Source of the DNA: Monarcha castaneiventris obscurior | Lineage: Eukaryota; Chordata; Aves; Passeriformes; Monarchidae | DNA: 64,000 nucleotides | Direction: 5' to 3' | NCBI GenBank assembly: GCA_026261815.1 | Contig: JAMPIT010000575.1 | Coordinates: 26,498,501-26,562,500 of the forward strand | Shown: one piece after another, positions 62,501 through 64,000 of the stretch | Layout: each line of letters opens with the position of its first letter | How positions within the stretch are numbered: the stretch's first letter is position 1 | Made by a program: the position numbers and the translations under genes | The notes under the pieces: generated by a model | What the model saw: the letters and a program-made list of their open reading frames with translations, nothing else | What the model was told of the DNA's origin: nothing | Database searches by the model: none

Positions 62501-64000
62501 AGATGCACAGCCATGCAATTGAGAACACCTGACTTTTACTGCTGGCTCTGTGACCATGCCAGAATCTTCTCCTCGTGTCTGAATTATTCAGCTATAATCT
62601 GGGAGCTTGGCTCGTAGGGAGTATTCATATTATTTTGGTATTTGCCAGATAAGATGTAAGAAAGAAATACTTAGTGAAACCATATCTTCAGCAAAAGCCT
62701 TGATGAATTTGAGAATTATGCTGGCAGACACGTTAGTACTATCCTGTCACTGACAATATATTTTTTAATGCAAAAGCAATTGATGGTACTTACTCAGTAG
62801 TGCTCTTTATCAACCTCATTAATTTCAAATGCACTACATACATTCACAGCTCACATTCTGTTAAATCATTACTGAACTTTGCAAGGTTCTTGCTCAAAGC
62901 TCAAAGGTACAAGGAAAATCCTTTATATTTTCCATTGTGTCAGGTGGGGCAGACACTCTTTAAAAATCAAAGCTTTCACTATACCATTTCTCCTGCCAAC
63001 CCCCTGAATGCTGAATGAGCTAAATTTCATATTTAGGAGCCAAAATAAATATTTCTGCCACTTACTGCTGGCAGTGTTAGTCTGATTCCACTCTAAGCTA
63101 AAGTAAAGATGTTCCTGGAAAAAGAAATCATTGGCCAATGGTCGTCTTTCAGAATGTATTAGAAAGCTGGATGTATTCTGACCATCAGGGATACAGGATT
63201 TAAGTGAAATTAGATTAATAAGGTTTCTCTAGTGTTTCTGTAGTGTGTGTATGTGAACTTGCTGAGGAATATTTATTTCAGCTAATATGAACTGTCTTAT
63301 AATATAGACCATTAGTCTGGCTCCACATGTAGGCTTTTCATGGGGTCAGCAGATAAACAGTTCCAGAAGGCAATTATTCTATTTACCTTTGACATCTATG
63401 CTGGGAACTGGTGAGTTCCCCTCGAGTGTCTTGTCTGCCTTCATTGACGACAGAGGAAGCCTGTACAATCAGCCAAGCCTCAATGTGTAAGTGACTTAAG
63501 TGACTACAGGTATCTATGATAAATTCACCAGGTACTGTAAGCATATGTACAATATGCAGCACAGAAAACTTGGAGAGCCCAGGGAATGCAAAGTGGTTTG
63601 ATGTGGTGTGGCATAAAGGATTTATTGTTATACACAGTGTACAGACAAATGTCTGCGGCTTATCCCAAACTTGTCCCATTTCTGCAGCCTAGAACCTTGC
63701 CTTCCAGGGTAGGATAATTGTTTAACCACACACTCACCCTCATGTGGATGCTGAAGGCTTGGTCATGGGGAGATTTTCCAGCTTTCTGCCAGGGTCCGTG
63801 TGAAAGGCCTTGCTTTCACACAGGTGCTGGCCGAAAACAGTTAGAGGTTTTTGTAAACCAATCCCTTCATCTTGCAGGTGCAAGATTGTTATGCAGTATT
63901 GTTGTGATACTGACTGGAGAAATATTTTGAAATGAGTGTTGTAGGGTTTAACCAATCAATTCTAAGAGGTAGATGGTCAAGGACCAATGACCTTATGCCA
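59501..64000. other. Unique non-coding sequence to the window end
   Basis: No gene or repeat recognised. A 10-bp-arm hairpin lies at 60,727-60,760 (CTATGGTACT / AGTACCATAG). The minus-strand frame at 62,060-62,557 (165 codons) overlaps two other minus-strand frames in the same place and has no recognisable domain. Confidence 0.45.

Noticed and set aside
62060..62557. Minus-strand 165-codon frame as a possible gene
   Set aside because: No domain, signal or splice context recognised; two further minus-strand frames overlap the same stretch, and the length is not exceptional for 64 kb.

Overview
The window looks like nuclear DNA from a bird. The strongest evidence is four sizeable, 5'-truncated CR1 non-LTR retrotransposon copies and one or two short CR1 tails. 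One copy (57,804-58,580) ends in the CR1 3' terminus, an ATTCTATG tandem, and several encode recognisable CR1 ORF2 C-terminal peptides. The background is AT-rich and intron-like or intergenic. Older amniote layers are also present: MIR/CORE-SINE-like and L3-like fragments, and a MITE-like fold-back. The species cannot be told from the sequence alone.

I find no convincing protein-coding gene. Every long open frame is explained by a tandem repeat (4,957-5,334 and 58,807-59,500), by CR1 sequence read in sense or antisense, by the CpG-rich block, or is a chance frame without recognisable domains. I also see no tRNA, rRNA, known microRNA or CRISPR array. The window could be a gene desert or the inside of very large introns.

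Layout. 1-4.8 kb: unique sequence with a nested old SINE at 3.3-3.8 kb. 4.8-5.9 kb: a GC-rich patch with a 27-bp x 14 minisatellite, directly followed by a block that could be an old LTR. 5.9-16.3 kb: unique sequence with scattered old SINE/LINE tails. 16.4-24.6 kb: three CR1 copies in alternating orientation. 24.6-45 kb: mostly featureless, with one or two CR1 tails, a G-quadruplex motif and a hairpin. 45.1-45.2 kb: a fold-back element. 46.6 and 49.1 kb: two identical 93-bp segments 2.5 kb apart. 52.1-53.8 kb: the only strong promoter-like landmark, a CpG island with a 44-bp dimeric tandem, a CTCF-like site, a TATA motif and a possible minus-strand transcript ending in ATTAAA plus an A-rich run. 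57.8-59.5 kb: the best-preserved CR1, then a 658-nt pyrimidine tract broken by one G. 59.5-64 kb: nothing recognisable.

The items most worth following up are the exact 93-bp duplication, the minisatellite whose period is a multiple of three and carries splice-like signals, the CpG island with its possible short minus-strand transcription unit, and the long triplex-prone tract. Repeat family names rest on remembered consensus features, not on a database search.
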